Assembly: GCA_023453795.1 (NCBI GenBank)
Contig: JAEXSP010000004.1
Span: forward strand, 1-64,000
Direction: 5' to 3'
Length of the DNA: 64,000 bases
From: Bacillota bacterium
Lineage (GTDB): Bacteria; Bacillota; Clostridia; Acetivibrionales; JAEXSP01
The position numbers and the translations under genes were made by a program. Numbering within the stretch: the stretch's first letter is position 1; every line of letters begins with the position of its first letter. The notes below the pieces were generated by a model. The model was not told where the DNA came from, did not search any database, and worked only from the letters and a program-made list of their open reading frames with translations. Below, in pieces: positions 33,498-43,721 of the stretch.

Positions 33498-35684
33498 TTG
33501 AAACTGTTTGTGAAACAAAATGCTGCATACGCAATATTTTTATTATTCATTTTGTTTGCACCTCTATTTAACGGATTGTTTAATAAGGGAGCTCTATACG
33601 GCTCTCTTATTTTGCTTCTTCTTATAACAATTATTTTTATTGCCAAAGTGCAAACGTTATATATTGATGTGAAGCTGTTCGCATTATTTGCACTTCAGTT
33701 CGTTTTTTGCGGAATATCGGCAATTAACGGTATTAATAGGGAGGAGGCTATATTCGGCTTCTTTAAATTCATGTTTATACCTGTTGTTTTTGTTCTTTCA
33801 CTCAATTCGGACAACCTGAAAATCGGTGGCCGGAGCAGAGATGAATGGAGCCGGTCTCCAATAAAAAGCTATAACCTATTAATGCTTCTTATTTTCATGA
33901 CAGGTACCGTAATTTCTATAATTAACATTTCATTAAGTTTCATGAAGACAATGAATCTCAAAAATTACAGGGCAGATGTCGTGTTCGGTTATGCAAATAC
34001 ACTTGCACTTTTTGTTTTTATTTGCTCCGTTATCGGCTTCTATTTCTATTACAGCGGAGATAGACCCCGTTTATTCAGAGTGGCGTTGAAGCTGGGAATC
34101 TTCTTCAATATTACTGTACTGATCCTTACATATTCGAGAACAATGTGGATTCTGTCGCTTTTTCTTTATACCTTCTTTCTTCTGTATATTCGCAAACCCG
34201 GAAGTGCAGCCGATTCGGTGCTTCTCATTTTTGCTTCTTCGTTTTCGGGCATAACGATTTCTTCTGGAATGCGGTTGATCAGTGTACCGGTTTTTTTAGC
34301 GCTTTCATTAATACTTATATATTATGAATACTCATTAAGAACGAGATTTGTCAGTCTCACTGCGTGTAATAAATTCAGGAGAAGTAAAGCCCTTGCAATA
34401 GCCGTGTTTGCTGCGATTATTCTGTTTCTGGCTTTTAGTGTTTCATTAATCGGATCGACATACCTCAATCAAAGAATTGCAGCTATAAGCTTTGGGGCAA
34501 CAGAGCTGCAGGAGAGATTCGCATATTACAAGGATGCAGCTTCCATCGTTAAGGACTATCCGCTGTTTGGCACCGGCTCGGGGGGCTGGAGCTCAATCCA
34601 GTTCAAATATCAGACGGCATTATATTCTGTCAAATATGTTCACAGCGCTATATTTCAGACAGTTCTTGATTATGGGCTTGCCGGACTGTTGCTTTTTATT
34701 TCTCAGATAATCGTATTAATTAGTTACGCAATCAGGATATTCAGGAACAACTGCGGCAAGAAGCTTAAATACGCCTTGGCTCTGGCTGTTGTATGCAATT
34801 CTGCGATATTGCTTCATTCGGCTATAGACTTCGATTTTGAATTTTCAACGACAGTGATGATATTTTGGATTAATATGGCGTTTTTATCCGGAGCATCAGG
34901 AAATGTTCGCAGCATAAGCTTTCATAAAGGAGACCGGAAGCATAAAGAATCACAAAAAATTGCCCTGACAATAAGAATAGGGCTTTCATCTGTTATAGCC
35001 CTTGTTATACTTTGCCTTCTTTCTCTTTATATTTCCGACTTCTTTTATTCCAAAGGAGTAAGCATGTATAATTCCAGAAATTATGTCAAGGCTGAAGCAA
35101 GCCTTGAAAATGCTGTCCGTTTTAATCCTTTTTCATCTAATTCTTATTATGCCAGATCAAAATCACTGTCATCTCAACTGAAAAACAGGTATTCGGGTAA
35201 ATTAAAAGAGTGCATAGAATATTTACTGACAGCAGAAAAATACGATCCCTTTAAACCTATCTATGCAGAGTCACTTGCAGATATTTACGACAATTTGAAT
35301 GATTACAGGAAAAGTGCCGAGCAATATGGGAAATTAACGAAGCTTTCACCAATGAAGATCTATTACTATGAGGGGCTCTCTCAGAGCCTTATGGCAATAG
35401 CTGAGGCTGATTTCAGATCAGGAAGGGCAGATGCTGCAGAAAACAAATGCAAAAAGATAGTAAGGATACCGGAACAGCTGGAAAAAGCCCGCACCAGAAT
35501 TTCTGCAAATGCAGGAAAATTAAAACATAAACTAGTATTGAAAATTACTCCTGAGTTGGCATATAATATAGGAAGGGCATATTTGTATCTGAATGATAAC
35601 CGTAAGGCTATTGAATACTTGAAGATAGCGTCAAAAGGAAAAAGTATCCCAAAAAGTTGGCTTTTAAAACAATACACACTTTAG
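33498..35684 (+). CDS. O-antigen-ligase-like membrane protein with TPR tail
   Basis: This 728-residue protein starts with about 12 membrane helices. The Wzy/WaaL-type loop around 350-385 contains DYPLFGTGSGGWSS and, after KYVHSAIFQTVLDYGLAG, more helices. A last helix at about 495-515 leads into an external helical region (about 520-728) with TPR-like repeats (AEASLENAVRFNPF; YGKLTKLSP; NIGRAYLYLNDNRKAIEYLK). Such proteins polymerise or ligate lipid-linked glycans on the cell surface. The start is a TTG eight bases after AGGAGGG. Being just after trpA is probably coincidental. Confidence 0.85.
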   Translation: MKLFVKQNAAYAIFLLFILFAPLFNGLFNKGALYGSLILLLLITIIFIAKVQTLYIDVKLFALFALQFVFCGISAINGINREEAIFGFFKFMFIPVVFVLSLNSDNLKIGGRSRDEWSRSPIKSYNLLMLLIFMTGTVISIINISLSFMKTMNLKNYRADVVFGYANTLALFVFICSVIGFYFYYSGDRPRLFRVALKLGIFFNITVLILTYSRTMWILSLFLYTFFLLYIRKPGSAADSVLLIFASSFSGITISSGMRLISVPVFLALSLILIYYEYSLRTRFVSLTACNKFRRSKALAIAVFAAIILFLAFSVSLIGSTYLNQRIAAISFGATELQERFAYYKDAASIVKDYPLFGTGSGGWSSIQFKYQTALYSVKYVHSAIFQTVLDYGLAGLLLFISQIIVLISYAIRIFRNNCGKKLKYALALAVVCNSAILLHSAIDFDFEFSTTVMIFWINMAFLSGASGNVRSISFHKGDRKHKESQKIALTIRIGLSSVIALVILCLLSLYISDFFYSKGVSMYNSRNYVKAEASLENAVRFNPFSSNSYYARSKSLSSQLKNRYSGKLKECIEYLLTAEKYDPFKPIYAESLADIYDNLNDYRKSAEQYGKLTKLSPMKIYYYEGLSQSLMAIAEADFRSGRADAAENKCKKIVRIPEQLEKARTRISANAGKLKHKLVLKITPELAYNIGRAYLYLNDNRKAIEYLKIASKGKSIPKSWLLKQYTL

Positions 35685-35699
35685 GAAGGGGACAAGTTA

Positions 35700-36650
35700 A
35701 TGTCAAAATCGAGGTCATTAATTGTATTGCTTATAATCATATCTTTGATTTTTTGTGCCGACGGAGGTAACTTAATTGCTGCAGCAGATACCATAAGTGC
35801 TACAAGTGTATACGGGGCAGTAGACAATTCAAAGGATGTAATAAATTTTAAGGATATGTACCTGAAGATCCTTATCAGGCAAAAGATCAACAAACCTACC
35901 GGGAAGATATTTAAGAGTGATGTAGCTAAGATCACTGAGCTTAACCTTGCAAATCAGGACCTTAACGATATAAGCGATTTGAAAAATTTTCCGAACCTTA
36001 CTGTGCTGTATCTGGAAGATAATAAAATTTCAGATTTGACTCCTTTGACAGGACTTAAGAAATTAACCAAGCTGAAATTAAGCGAAAACAAAATAAGTAA
36101 AATAGCTCCATTGGCAGGGCTTACAAAATTGACAAGCTTATACCTTGACAACAACCAGATAAGCGACTTTTCTGTTCTAAGCAAGCTTACAGCATTAAAG
36201 TGTCTTTATCTCAAGAGTAACAAGACAACAAATTACAGTGCTGTTACAGCGTATTACAAGAATCTCAAGGAAAAAGACTTTACTATAAGTGTGGCTCCGC
36301 CGAAACCCGCCATAAAGGTTTCATACAATGGAAAGGCAATAGCTCTTGACGGTGCACCTTCGGTTATTTCAGGCAAGACTATGGTCTCCTTGAAGCCGTT
36401 GCTAACAGCATTGGGATATAAGTATACCTACACTGCAAAGACGAAAACCATATCTGCCGTCAAAGGGAAATTAAAGCTGGCACTTAAGCTGGATAGTGCG
36501 GATGGAACCTTCAACGGGAAGAAAATAAAGCTTGATTATCCGGTCAGACCTGTAAAAACCATGCAGTATGCTCCGGTAAAATCACTTTGTGAGAAGCTTG
36601 GCTATAAGGTTATATCTTCGACTACTTATGTATCGATAAGAAGCAAGTAA
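35700..36650 (+). CDS. secreted LRR protein with copper-amine-oxidase-like domain
   Basis: A signal peptide (about 1-30) precedes about four leucine-rich repeats (residues 75-185) of the internalin-like type (LTVLYLEDNKISDLTPLTGL; LTSLYLDNNQISDFSVLS). The C-terminal 110 residues match the stalk-like 'copper amine oxidase N-terminal' domain common on clostridial surface proteins (SYNGKAIALDGAPSVISGK, MVSLKPLLTALGYKYTYT). No catalytic site is evident. It probably binds other proteins or wall components. The ATG follows AAGGGG. Confidence 0.86.
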   Translation: MSKSRSLIVLLIIISLIFCADGGNLIAAADTISATSVYGAVDNSKDVINFKDMYLKILIRQKINKPTGKIFKSDVAKITELNLANQDLNDISDLKNFPNLTVLYLEDNKISDLTPLTGLKKLTKLKLSENKISKIAPLAGLTKLTSLYLDNNQISDFSVLSKLTALKCLYLKSNKTTNYSAVTAYYKNLKEKDFTISVAPPKPAIKVSYNGKAIALDGAPSVISGKTMVSLKPLLTALGYKYTYTAKTKTISAVKGKLKLALKLDSADGTFNGKKIKLDYPVRPVKTMQYAPVKSLCEKLGYKVISSTTYVSIRSK

Positions 36651-36662
36651 AAGGCATAACTA

Positions 36663-36694
36663 AAGGGGCTGGAATAAATCCGGTCCCTTTTTTG
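36663..36694. terminator. terminator between converging LRR and lipoprotein genes
   Basis: AAGGGG-CT-GGA pairs with TCC-GGT-CCCTT around an ATAAA loop, followed by a T run on the plus strand (CCCTTTTTTG). Confidence 0.75.
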
Positions 36695-36705
36695 TCGAAC
36701 AAGTT

Positions 36706-37425
36706 CTATTTACGTGTATTGGATTCCATCAATTTAACTTCATCCAGCATTTTTTTAACATTTGCTTTTACAGCACTTGAATTTTTATCGGTAATAGCTC
36801 TGTTCAAATCATTTACAGCGTTAGAAAAATTCAAAGTATTACTTCTATTGGTACCGCTTACTTTTGACTTCATGCTTTCCCAAGTTTTCTGGACTTTGGT
36901 TAAGTTGCCTTTAGCTGATGTCCAATTATTATGATCTGCATTCAGGCTGATTTCTCTTCCGTAATAGCTCAGCCGTCCTAAATCCGTACTAGTCTTTGGC
37001 TTGAAAATATCCAAAGCATCAGGAACCAGCTTTGTGAGTGCATTAGCATCAAGCATAGTCTGATATTCATTTTTTGCCATTATCTGCTTATCCAGATTGT
37101 TTATGGCTTTTCCCATTTCATCCAAAACTTTTTTAGATTTGTTATTAAGCTGCATCATCGGCTTCAGTTGATCAAAATTTGTCTTAATTGTGTTTAATCT
37201 GCTTTGAACTTTATTCCAATCTTTTTTCGAGGCATCAGCAATAATGTCTTCGGCATTAGTCCTTATATGCCCCAATTGAGAAGGAGTAGGGACAATCTTT
37301 TGAGCTATTTTCTGAGGATTTAAAATATTGTTTTGCCGATTACGTGCAGGCTTGCTGGTACAGCCTGTTCCCAATGATAGAATTATAGCAAGCGATATTA
37401 TAAGTTCTTTTCTGAACTTTAACAT
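36706..37425 (-). CDS. putative lipoprotein, helical
   Basis: A lipoprotein signal with lipobox LGTGC (Cys at about 21) is followed by about 215 residues that look all-helical. They hold two related halves: AEDIIADASKKDWNKVQSRLNTI near residue 50 and AKGNLTKVQKTWESMKSKV near 165. It resembles small helical-bundle lipoproteins of clostridia, but I cannot give a function. The ATG at 37425 follows AAGGAAGGTG; a longer frame upstream has no such site. The gap from 37426 to 37697 is A+T-rich and shows no gene. Confidence 0.8.
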   Translation of the reverse strand: MLKFRKELIISLAIILSLGTGCTSKPARNRQNNILNPQKIAQKIVPTPSQLGHIRTNAEDIIADASKKDWNKVQSRLNTIKTNFDQLKPMMQLNNKSKKVLDEMGKAINNLDKQIMAKNEYQTMLDANALTKLVPDALDIFKPKTSTDLGRLSYYGREISLNADHNNWTSAKGNLTKVQKTWESMKSKVSGTNRSNTLNFSNAVNDLNRAITDKNSSAVKANVKKMLDEVKLMESNTRK

Positions 37426-37697
37426 AGAATCACCTTCCTTTATAATTATTTTTTCAATAAAGACATTCAGGTATACTGTAATAAATTGCATTAAAAAATT
37501 ATATTGAGCAAATCAGGCAGGATGAAAGAAATATCAAGTTAAACTCATTTAATATATTGGTAAAAGTTTAATTGATATTTCGAAAGTTGATGTTCTAAAT
37601 ATCAAAAATGTACATGCAGTCATAAGTGATAAACCAAAAGTTGGTTTATTTAGGTCAAATGAAATATTACCTATCAAATCTTCGATAAATTTCTTAT

Positions 37698-38246
37698 TTA
37701 TAATATGTCATCCGACAGCCTTTTCAATTCCTTGAAGAAATCCAGCTGTCTGGCGTATGGAACAGTGTTCAGCCCGCTTGGATTGTAGCATACGAAGTCT
37801 AATATTCCATCAATGCTTCCGGTTTCCTGAAGGCCGGGCAATATTGAAAGCTTGCCGGGTGATATTCCTGAAATGTTGGATTTGAAAGCTCTGTAAACCC
37901 CAATGCCCACATAACATACGATCTTGGGGGTATATTCATTTAGAAGCTTAAAAAGGGTTTGTGACCCCAGCTTCATTTCCTGTGCTGTTAACTCTGCCGC
38001 ACTTCTGGTTGTCCTGTCGGCTAAATTCGTGGAACCGTAACCATAATCAAGAATACTTCTGTCGTTTTCAGGCTTGATAATGCTGCCTGTAAGTCCCGAA
38101 TCAAAAAGGAGCTTCCAGAAACGATTGCTGCTGCCTGCATAATGATGCCCTGCAGAGGCGGATTTAATACCGGGATTGTAACCAATAAAAAGTATTTTTA
38201 GATTGGGCTTGATTATATCGGGCAAGGGCTTTGGTTTTATGAGCAT
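37698..38246 (-). CDS. mug: G/U mismatch-specific DNA glycosylase (Mug/TDG family)
   Basis: This enzyme removes uracil or thymine opposite guanine. The 182-residue protein has the family-2 motif GYNPG (about 25) with GHHYAGSSNRFW just after, as in Mug. The late motif (VCYNPSGLNTV) sits where Mug has NPSGLN. The ATG at 38246 follows TAGGAG; upstream extension into murI is rejected. It lies ten bases beyond the murI stop, so the two are probably co-transcribed. Confidence 0.92.
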   Translation of the reverse strand: MLIKPKPLPDIIKPNLKILFIGYNPGIKSASAGHHYAGSSNRFWKLLFDSGLTGSIIKPENDRSILDYGYGSTNLADRTTRSAAELTAQEMKLGSQTLFKLLNEYTPKIVCYVGIGVYRAFKSNISGISPGKLSILPGLQETGSIDGILDFVCYNPSGLNTVPYARQLDFFKELKRLSDDIL

Positions 38247-38256
38247 TTTACTTCTC

Positions 38257-39027
38257 CTAACAGAAACTGCCAATATACTCAAGGTATTTCCCGAAACGGG
38301 AGTCATCTGGTTCCCTGGTTCCGGAGGAATAAAACGAAATTTTACCGTCTCCGGAATTTATTTCATTAGGATACCTATCGCACAGCACACATTTCATATG
38401 CTTTACTGTGCCCGAATTTCCGTCAATTATATCGACGGAGGGAGAAAAAATTTCTTTGAATGCCTTCTTGAAATATGTAAAGTGAGTACAGCCGAGGACA
38501 ACTGTTCCGTATTCCTCTAAATTTAAACCTGTCATTTGATCCATCAGGTATTGAACCGTATTGACTGTACTGAAATCGAACTTTTCAGCCAGTTCAACAA
38601 GTCCCGGAAGGGGGAGAATGTCAACCTTATGCTCTGAGTCTACCCTGGAAACCAGATCGTTGAAGCGTTCCTCCTTCAAGGTCAACGGAGTGGCTGTTAC
38701 CAGAACCCTCTTGCTTTTGGTTTTTTCTACAGCAGGCTTAACTGCAGGTTCCATGCCTATTATCGGTAAATCGTACCGGTGGCGCAAGTCTTTTATTGCA
38801 ATACTGGTTGCGGTATTGCAAGCTACAACCAAAGCATTTATGCCTTGCCCGATAATAAAATCTGCAGCATCAAAAATGAATTTTTTTACTTCTTCCTTGG
38901 GTTTAGTTCCATACGGGACGTGAGTAGTATCTGCATAATATATATAATCGGCTTTAGGGAACTGCTTCAGGGATTCATGCAACACAGTAAGACCGCCGAT
39001 TCCCGAATCAAAGAAACCAATTCGCAT
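38257..39027 (-). CDS. murI: glutamate racemase
   Basis: MurI makes D-glutamate for peptidoglycan. The 256-residue protein has the FDSGIGGLTVL start, YYADTTHVPYGTK, the first catalytic Cys in VVACNTATS (about 72) and the second in VLGCTHFTYF (about 182). The start codon follows TTGGAGATGG. Pairing with mug is unrelated in function. Confidence 0.95.
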   Translation of the reverse strand: MRIGFFDSGIGGLTVLHESLKQFPKADYIYYADTTHVPYGTKPKEEVKKFIFDAADFIIGQGINALVVACNTATSIAIKDLRHRYDLPIIGMEPAVKPAVEKTKSKRVLVTATPLTLKEERFNDLVSRVDSEHKVDILPLPGLVELAEKFDFSTVNTVQYLMDQMTGLNLEEYGTVVLGCTHFTYFKKAFKEIFSPSVDIIDGNSGTVKHMKCVLCDRYPNEINSGDGKISFYSSGTREPDDSRFGKYLEYIGSFC

Positions 39028-39277
39028 TTTTCCATCTCCAAGCTGTAAATAGTATAACCTTAAATTATTATATTACATTGCTCCGGAATTTCAAATAAAA
39101 TCTCATGGAATGAATATGTTTATAGCATATCAAATCCCTATATATTGCAGATTGAACATTTGTGTTATAATTATAAAATGTTTTTATCCCGCAAAGTGAA
39201 AAGATAATTTGCAATTTGTTAATATTTTGTGCATTTATGTATGATAGAATGTAAATGCTTGAATTGGAGGGTGCTAT

Positions 39278-39466
39278 ATGAACAGTAATAGTGAGGCAGT
39301 GCTGATTGAAATGCACGAAATGATGAAGACAATGATGGAAGAACAGAAGCAGCTTGCTGAAAGTATAAAGGAACTGAAGGCCGAGCAGAGGAAATTGCAG
39401 GAAGAGATAAGAATAAGCTATTTTGTATTGAACAATATTCCTCTCAGAAGCGAATTGGACAATTAA
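39278..39466 (+). CDS. small coiled-coil protein
   Basis: A 62-residue, mostly charged helix (MMKTMMEEQKQLAESIKEL and on) with heptad-like spacing and a short apolar tail (SYFVLNNIPL). The ATG follows TTGGAGGG. I do not recognise it. It is flanked by about 250 bases of gene-free A+T-rich DNA on each side, with a hairpin downstream at 39575. Confidence 0.6.
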   Translation: MNSNSEAVLIEMHEMMKTMMEEQKQLAESIKELKAEQRKLQEEIRISYFVLNNIPLRSELDN

Positions 39467-39574
39467 AACAAAGCTGTATCAGCAGAATTTTAAAAATATA
39501 TTTTTAAAGGCAATTGCGATGCGCCGACAGACGTAATATATTTGTATAATTGATTCATTAACCATTGAAAATGG

Positions 39575-39604
39575 CTGCATTTTAAAAGTGCAGTTTTTTG
39601 TTTT
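39575..39604 (+). terminator. terminator after the small coiled-coil gene
   Basis: CTGCATTT pairs with AAAGTGCAG (one wobble) and is followed by TTTTTTGTTTTT. The remaining bases to 39718 hold the promoter region of the next two-component operon. Confidence 0.7.
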
Positions 39605-39718
39605 TACAGGTATATTAACCATTTGAAATTACAAATCCTAATTGTTATAATTTTATTTTACACTTATGTTTCTATTTAATCTTAAAATATTTGATTCAAA
39701 CGTAAAGAGGGTGAAACA

Positions 39719-40405
39719 ATGTCAAATAAAACCAAGGTGCTTGTTGTGGATGATGACGTCAATATTTGCGAGCTAGTAAGGCTCTATGTTGAAAAGGAAG
39801 GCTTTGAAGTAAATACTGTTTATAACGGAATAAAAGCTGTAGAATTGTTTAAGGAATACACCCCCAATATTGTTATTCTCGACATAATGCTTCCGGGAAT
39901 TGATGGTTGGCAGGTATGCAAGGAGATAAGAAAGGTGAGCGCGATTCCTATCATCATGCTTACGGCAAAGGGTGAAACCTTCGATAAGGTTTTAGGCTTG
40001 GAACTGGGGGCTGACGATTATGTGGTCAAGCCATTCGAGCCAAAGGAACTGGTAGCAAGGCTGAAGGCTGTATTGAGAAGATACGAGCATAAAGAAGTAG
40101 ATGTTCAGGAAATAATTTATCCGAATCTTGTTATAAACAAGACAAATTATTCGGTAAAGGTAAGCGGAAAAGAAGTAGATATGCCGCCTAAAGAGCTTGA
40201 GCTGTTGTATTATCTTGCTTCCAACCCCAATAAGGTATTTACCAGAGAGCAGCTGCTGGAATATGTATGGGGATTTGATTTCTTTGGAGATTCAAGAACG
40301 GTGGACGTCCATGTCAAAAGAGTAAGGGAAAAGATTGAGAACGAAAAACAGATGTGGTCTTTAAAAACTGTATGGGGTGTCGGTTATAAATTTGAGGTGA
40401 AATAA
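39719..40405 (+). CDS. OmpR-family response regulator (CssR/ResD-like)
   Basis: The 228-residue regulator has a receiver domain (VDDDVN; phosphoacceptor in IVILDIMLPGIDGW; VKPFEPKEL) and a winged helix (PPKELELLYYL; WGFDFFGDSRTVDVHVKRVREKI). It shares a base with the kinase start. A serine protease of the HtrA type follows the kinase. That order recalls CssRS, which senses misfolded exported proteins in Bacillus and controls htrA. Confidence 0.94.
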   Translation: MSNKTKVLVVDDDVNICELVRLYVEKEGFEVNTVYNGIKAVELFKEYTPNIVILDIMLPGIDGWQVCKEIRKVSAIPIIMLTAKGETFDKVLGLELGADDYVVKPFEPKELVARLKAVLRRYEHKEVDVQEIIYPNLVINKTNYSVKVSGKEVDMPPKELELLYYLASNPNKVFTREQLLEYVWGFDFFGDSRTVDVHVKRVREKIENEKQMWSLKTVWGVGYKFEVK

Positions 40406-41895
40406 TGCTTAAAACCATTTTCCGAAAGCTGATCGTCATATTCGTTTCAATTTTGATATTCAGTTTTTCCGTAACGGGGGTAATTTTGTATTTTTCCTTG
40501 GGCAACTTTGTTACGCAAGACAAGGTTGACAGGCTGAAGGAAAGTGCCGATCAGATAAGCGCATACCTTAGCATTTGCATGCCATCAATCGCTGATCCGG
40601 ATGTACAGAGCAATTTCTATTATAATTTAAGGGCAATCAGCAATCTGTCGCATTCGAATATTTGGATTGTGTATACTAACGGAAGCATTATATTCAGTTC
40701 CCCAAAATTGGACAGAGGAATAACCGGTAAATTGCAATATAGTTCAGGAACCTACAGATTACCGGATAAAAAGCAGTATGAAGAAATTATGTCGGGAAAG
40801 AAAGAGTATATTGAAGAGCAGGGTGATTTTTACGGTTTGTTCGAAAACACCGGATCACCATGGCTGACGATTGAAAAACCGTTTAAGATATTGGATAATG
40901 ACGGTAAAGAGCTTGTAACGGCTGCCATATACCTTCATACAAGAATTCCGGAAATCAATAAAGCACGATCTGCTTTGTTCGGGCTGTTTATGTTTTCCAT
41001 GTTGATATCGGTACTCTTGGCTATAGTACTTGTATATATTTTCTCATCCAGGATAACAAAACCCCTGAAGGAAATTAAAAATGCTTCAAGAGTAATTGCA
41101 AACGGAGATTTTCAGAAACGACTCAATATCCGTTCAAAGGATGAAATCGGTGAACTCGCCAATAGCTTCAACCAAATGGCTAATGCTCTTGAGAGCAATG
41201 AAGAGATGAGAAGGGGATTTATTGCAAACGTTTCACATGAGCTTAGGACGCCAATGACATCAATCAGGGGATTCATAGAAGGAATCCTCGATGGTACGAT
41301 TCCGCCTGAGAAGCAGAATAATTATCTTGTAATTGTCAGAGATGAAATAAACAGGCTTAACAGACTGGCAAATGACATTCTTACTCTTGCACGCCTTGAA
41401 TCCGGCGAAGTAAAGCTAAGCATGAAAGAATTTAATATTAACGAACTAATTCGGAGAAGCGTCATCAAGCTGGAAGGCATGATTATGGAAAAAGGGCTTC
41501 ATGTGCAGGCTGACTTTGACGAGGAGGATTTGTATGTCAAAGCGGATCCGGACGCAATAGAAAGAGTGGTAATCAATCTGATCCACAATGCAATTAAATT
41601 TACAGGCGTAGGTGGAAAAATTAATGTAACTACCTTAAAGAAAAAAGATAAAATTTATGTTTCAATTCAGGACAATGGTACAGGCATTGAAAAGCATGAA
41701 ATTGACAAGATATGGGAAAGATTTTATAAATCAGATAAATCAAGAGGAATGGATAAGGCTGGAACCGGTCTGGGTCTTTCCATAGTACGAAATATTATAC
41801 TTGAGCATAAGCAGGACATTTATGTGGAAAGTGAAGCAGGTAAAGGGGCAAAATTTACATTTTCCCTAGAGAATTCAAGAGTTTCGGGCATTTAA
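40405..41895 (+). CDS. sensor histidine kinase (CssS/ResE-like)
   Basis: Two membrane segments (about 7-30 and 190-215) frame an external sensor of about 155 residues. HAMP, HisKA (phosphoacceptor in NVSHELRTPMTS) and HATPase domains (NLIHNAIKF, DNGTGI, GTGLGLSIV) follow. At 496 residues it is of normal size. Start and regulator stop overlap (TAATG). The likely signal, given the following htrA, is secretion or envelope stress. Confidence 0.94.
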   Translation: MLKTIFRKLIVIFVSILIFSFSVTGVILYFSLGNFVTQDKVDRLKESADQISAYLSICMPSIADPDVQSNFYYNLRAISNLSHSNIWIVYTNGSIIFSSPKLDRGITGKLQYSSGTYRLPDKKQYEEIMSGKKEYIEEQGDFYGLFENTGSPWLTIEKPFKILDNDGKELVTAAIYLHTRIPEINKARSALFGLFMFSMLISVLLAIVLVYIFSSRITKPLKEIKNASRVIANGDFQKRLNIRSKDEIGELANSFNQMANALESNEEMRRGFIANVSHELRTPMTSIRGFIEGILDGTIPPEKQNNYLVIVRDEINRLNRLANDILTLARLESGEVKLSMKEFNINELIRRSVIKLEGMIMEKGLHVQADFDEEDLYVKADPDAIERVVINLIHNAIKFTGVGGKINVTTLKKKDKIYVSIQDNGTGIEKHEIDKIWERFYKSDKSRGMDKAGTGLGLSIVRNIILEHKQDIYVESEAGKGAKFTFSLENSRVSGI

Positions 41896-41980
41896 TGTTA
41901 ACAGATTATTCATATTTTTTTAAAATAAATATTTTAGAATTAAAATATACTAAGAATAGTTTAGAAAGGGAGATGATTTC

Positions 41981-43396
41981 GTGGACAACAATGAGTTTGA
42001 AAAAGAGCAGGAAAATGATCAAATAGACAATACCGCTTTGAACCACAATTCTGATGCGAATGAAATTACTGCAGATGTTGATGAAGAAACATCCTCGTTT
42101 AATGATAATATGAATACAGACAGTCAACAGTGTTTGGGCGCGGAAGATATAAATAATGTGAATGCATCGGCAGAAAAAACTGTTTCATTTTATTCGGAAA
42201 GCTACAAGAAGCCAAACAAAAATAAAGGTTACGGATTGGCCCAGCTTATTGCCGTAGCATTAATCTGTTCGTTACTTGGCGGGGGAATAGCAGCCGCAAT
42301 CTTTACCTTTGTTCCCATTAACAAATCGGATGAAGATACAGTCTCATCCAATGTAGTTTCAGACAATGGTGCTAAAGCGTATAAGAAGGTTGAGATAGAG
42401 AAAACAAATTCTCCTGTGGAGGCTATTGCTCAGAAAGTAGGTCAGTCAATTGTAGGAATTAAGGTTAACTTTGCTCCCTCCAGCAGCAAATATAATTTTT
42501 TCCTCGGCTCTCAGGGCGGTGTGGGTGAAGGTTCGGGAATTATCGTGAAAAGTGACGGATACATTGTTACCAACAACCATGTGGTTGAAGAGGCAGTAGA
42601 TAGTGCAACAGGCAAACTGAACGAATCTTCAAAAATTGAGGTAATACTTCCGAACAATCCTAAAAAGTCTTATCAGGCACAGCTTATTGCCAGAGACAGC
42701 AAAAGCGACCTTGCAGTGCTTAAAATAAACCTTACCGGACTACCGGCAGCGGAATTAGGTGATTCCAATGAGTTAAAGGTCGGGGAATTGGCAGTGGCAA
42801 TCGGTTCTCCGGGAGGCCTTGATTATATGAATTCAGTTACTGCCGGTATTATAAGCGGACTTAACAGAGATGTTGCCGACAACGGAATTGGAATGAGATA
42901 CATTCAGACGGATGCCCCTATAAATTCGGGAAATAGCGGAGGCGCCCTGCTCAATTCAAAAGGACAGGTAATCGGAATCAATACTTTAAAGGCTGATACT
43001 CAAAGCGGCTATGAAGGACTGGGCTTTGCAATTCCGATCAATCAGGCTAAGACAGTAATAGACAGCCTTATAAACAACAAGTATGTAACCGGCAGACCCC
43101 CTATATTGAACTTGACTGCAAATACGGAGTACACTGCAGAAATTGCAAAGGCAAACGGATGGCCTGAAGGCGTATATGTAGACAACGTAACTGCATTCGG
43201 AGCTGCATATAGAGCCGGAATAAGGGATAATGATATAATAACCAAGTTTGATGGTGAGAGGATTAAATCTTTTGATGACCTTACTAAAGTAAGAAACAAG
43301 CATAAGGCAGGGGATAAGGTCAAAGCTGAAATCTACAGCATAAGTGACGGTAAATATAAAACCGTAACAATTATACTGCAAGCAGATAAAACCTGA
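41981..43396 (+). CDS. htrA: HtrA-family serine protease
   Basis: The 471-residue protein has a cytoplasmic acidic N-terminal part (about 1-80), one membrane helix (about 85-110), a trypsin-like domain and one C-terminal PDZ domain (about 370-465). The catalytic triad is seen in VTNNHVV (His), SDLAVLKI (Asp) and NSGNSGGALL (Ser). It would degrade misfolded proteins outside the membrane. The GTG start follows AAAGGGAG. The upstream kinase and regulator probably control it. Confidence 0.95.
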   Translation: MDNNEFEKEQENDQIDNTALNHNSDANEITADVDEETSSFNDNMNTDSQQCLGAEDINNVNASAEKTVSFYSESYKKPNKNKGYGLAQLIAVALICSLLGGGIAAAIFTFVPINKSDEDTVSSNVVSDNGAKAYKKVEIEKTNSPVEAIAQKVGQSIVGIKVNFAPSSSKYNFFLGSQGGVGEGSGIIVKSDGYIVTNNHVVEEAVDSATGKLNESSKIEVILPNNPKKSYQAQLIARDSKSDLAVLKINLTGLPAAELGDSNELKVGELAVAIGSPGGLDYMNSVTAGIISGLNRDVADNGIGMRYIQTDAPINSGNSGGALLNSKGQVIGINTLKADTQSGYEGLGFAIPINQAKTVIDSLINNKYVTGRPPILNLTANTEYTAEIAKANGWPEGVYVDNVTAFGAAYRAGIRDNDIITKFDGERIKSFDDLTKVRNKHKAGDKVKAEIYSISDGKYKTVTIILQADKT

Positions 43397-43411
43397 TACA
43401 AGTAAAAACAG

Positions 43412-43443
43412 AGAGGCACTTTAAAATAAAGTGCCTCTTTTTT
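43412..43443 (+). terminator. terminator after htrA
   Basis: A perfect 11-base stem (AGAGGCACTTT with AAAGTGCCTCT) and a T run. The rest of the 43397-43721 gap has no gene. It holds a short palindrome GTGTCTGACAC near 43675. Confidence 0.92.
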
Positions 43444-43721
43444 AATGAAACAAGAATCAATGGGCTCAATATATCTGAGCTTTATTTTATAACATTGCCC
43501 TGCTTTCTCAAACAAGAATAAAAAGTAATATTTTAAAATAAAGGATTTCGTTAATGCATGTAGAATATATTCCATAAAATATATTCATTTAATAGTCATT
43601 TGTTTCAACTTATGCGATTCTCGGAAAATCAGTCAATAAGTGAGTTATTAAAAGTTACCGTATTAAAAGTAGCAGTGTCTGACACGGAAATCATTACAGT
43701 TATGATTTGAAGGAGAAAAAG

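Noticed and set aside
43660..43690. GTGTCTGACAC palindrome as an operator
   Set aside because: It is short and single in the window, with no second copy to support a function.
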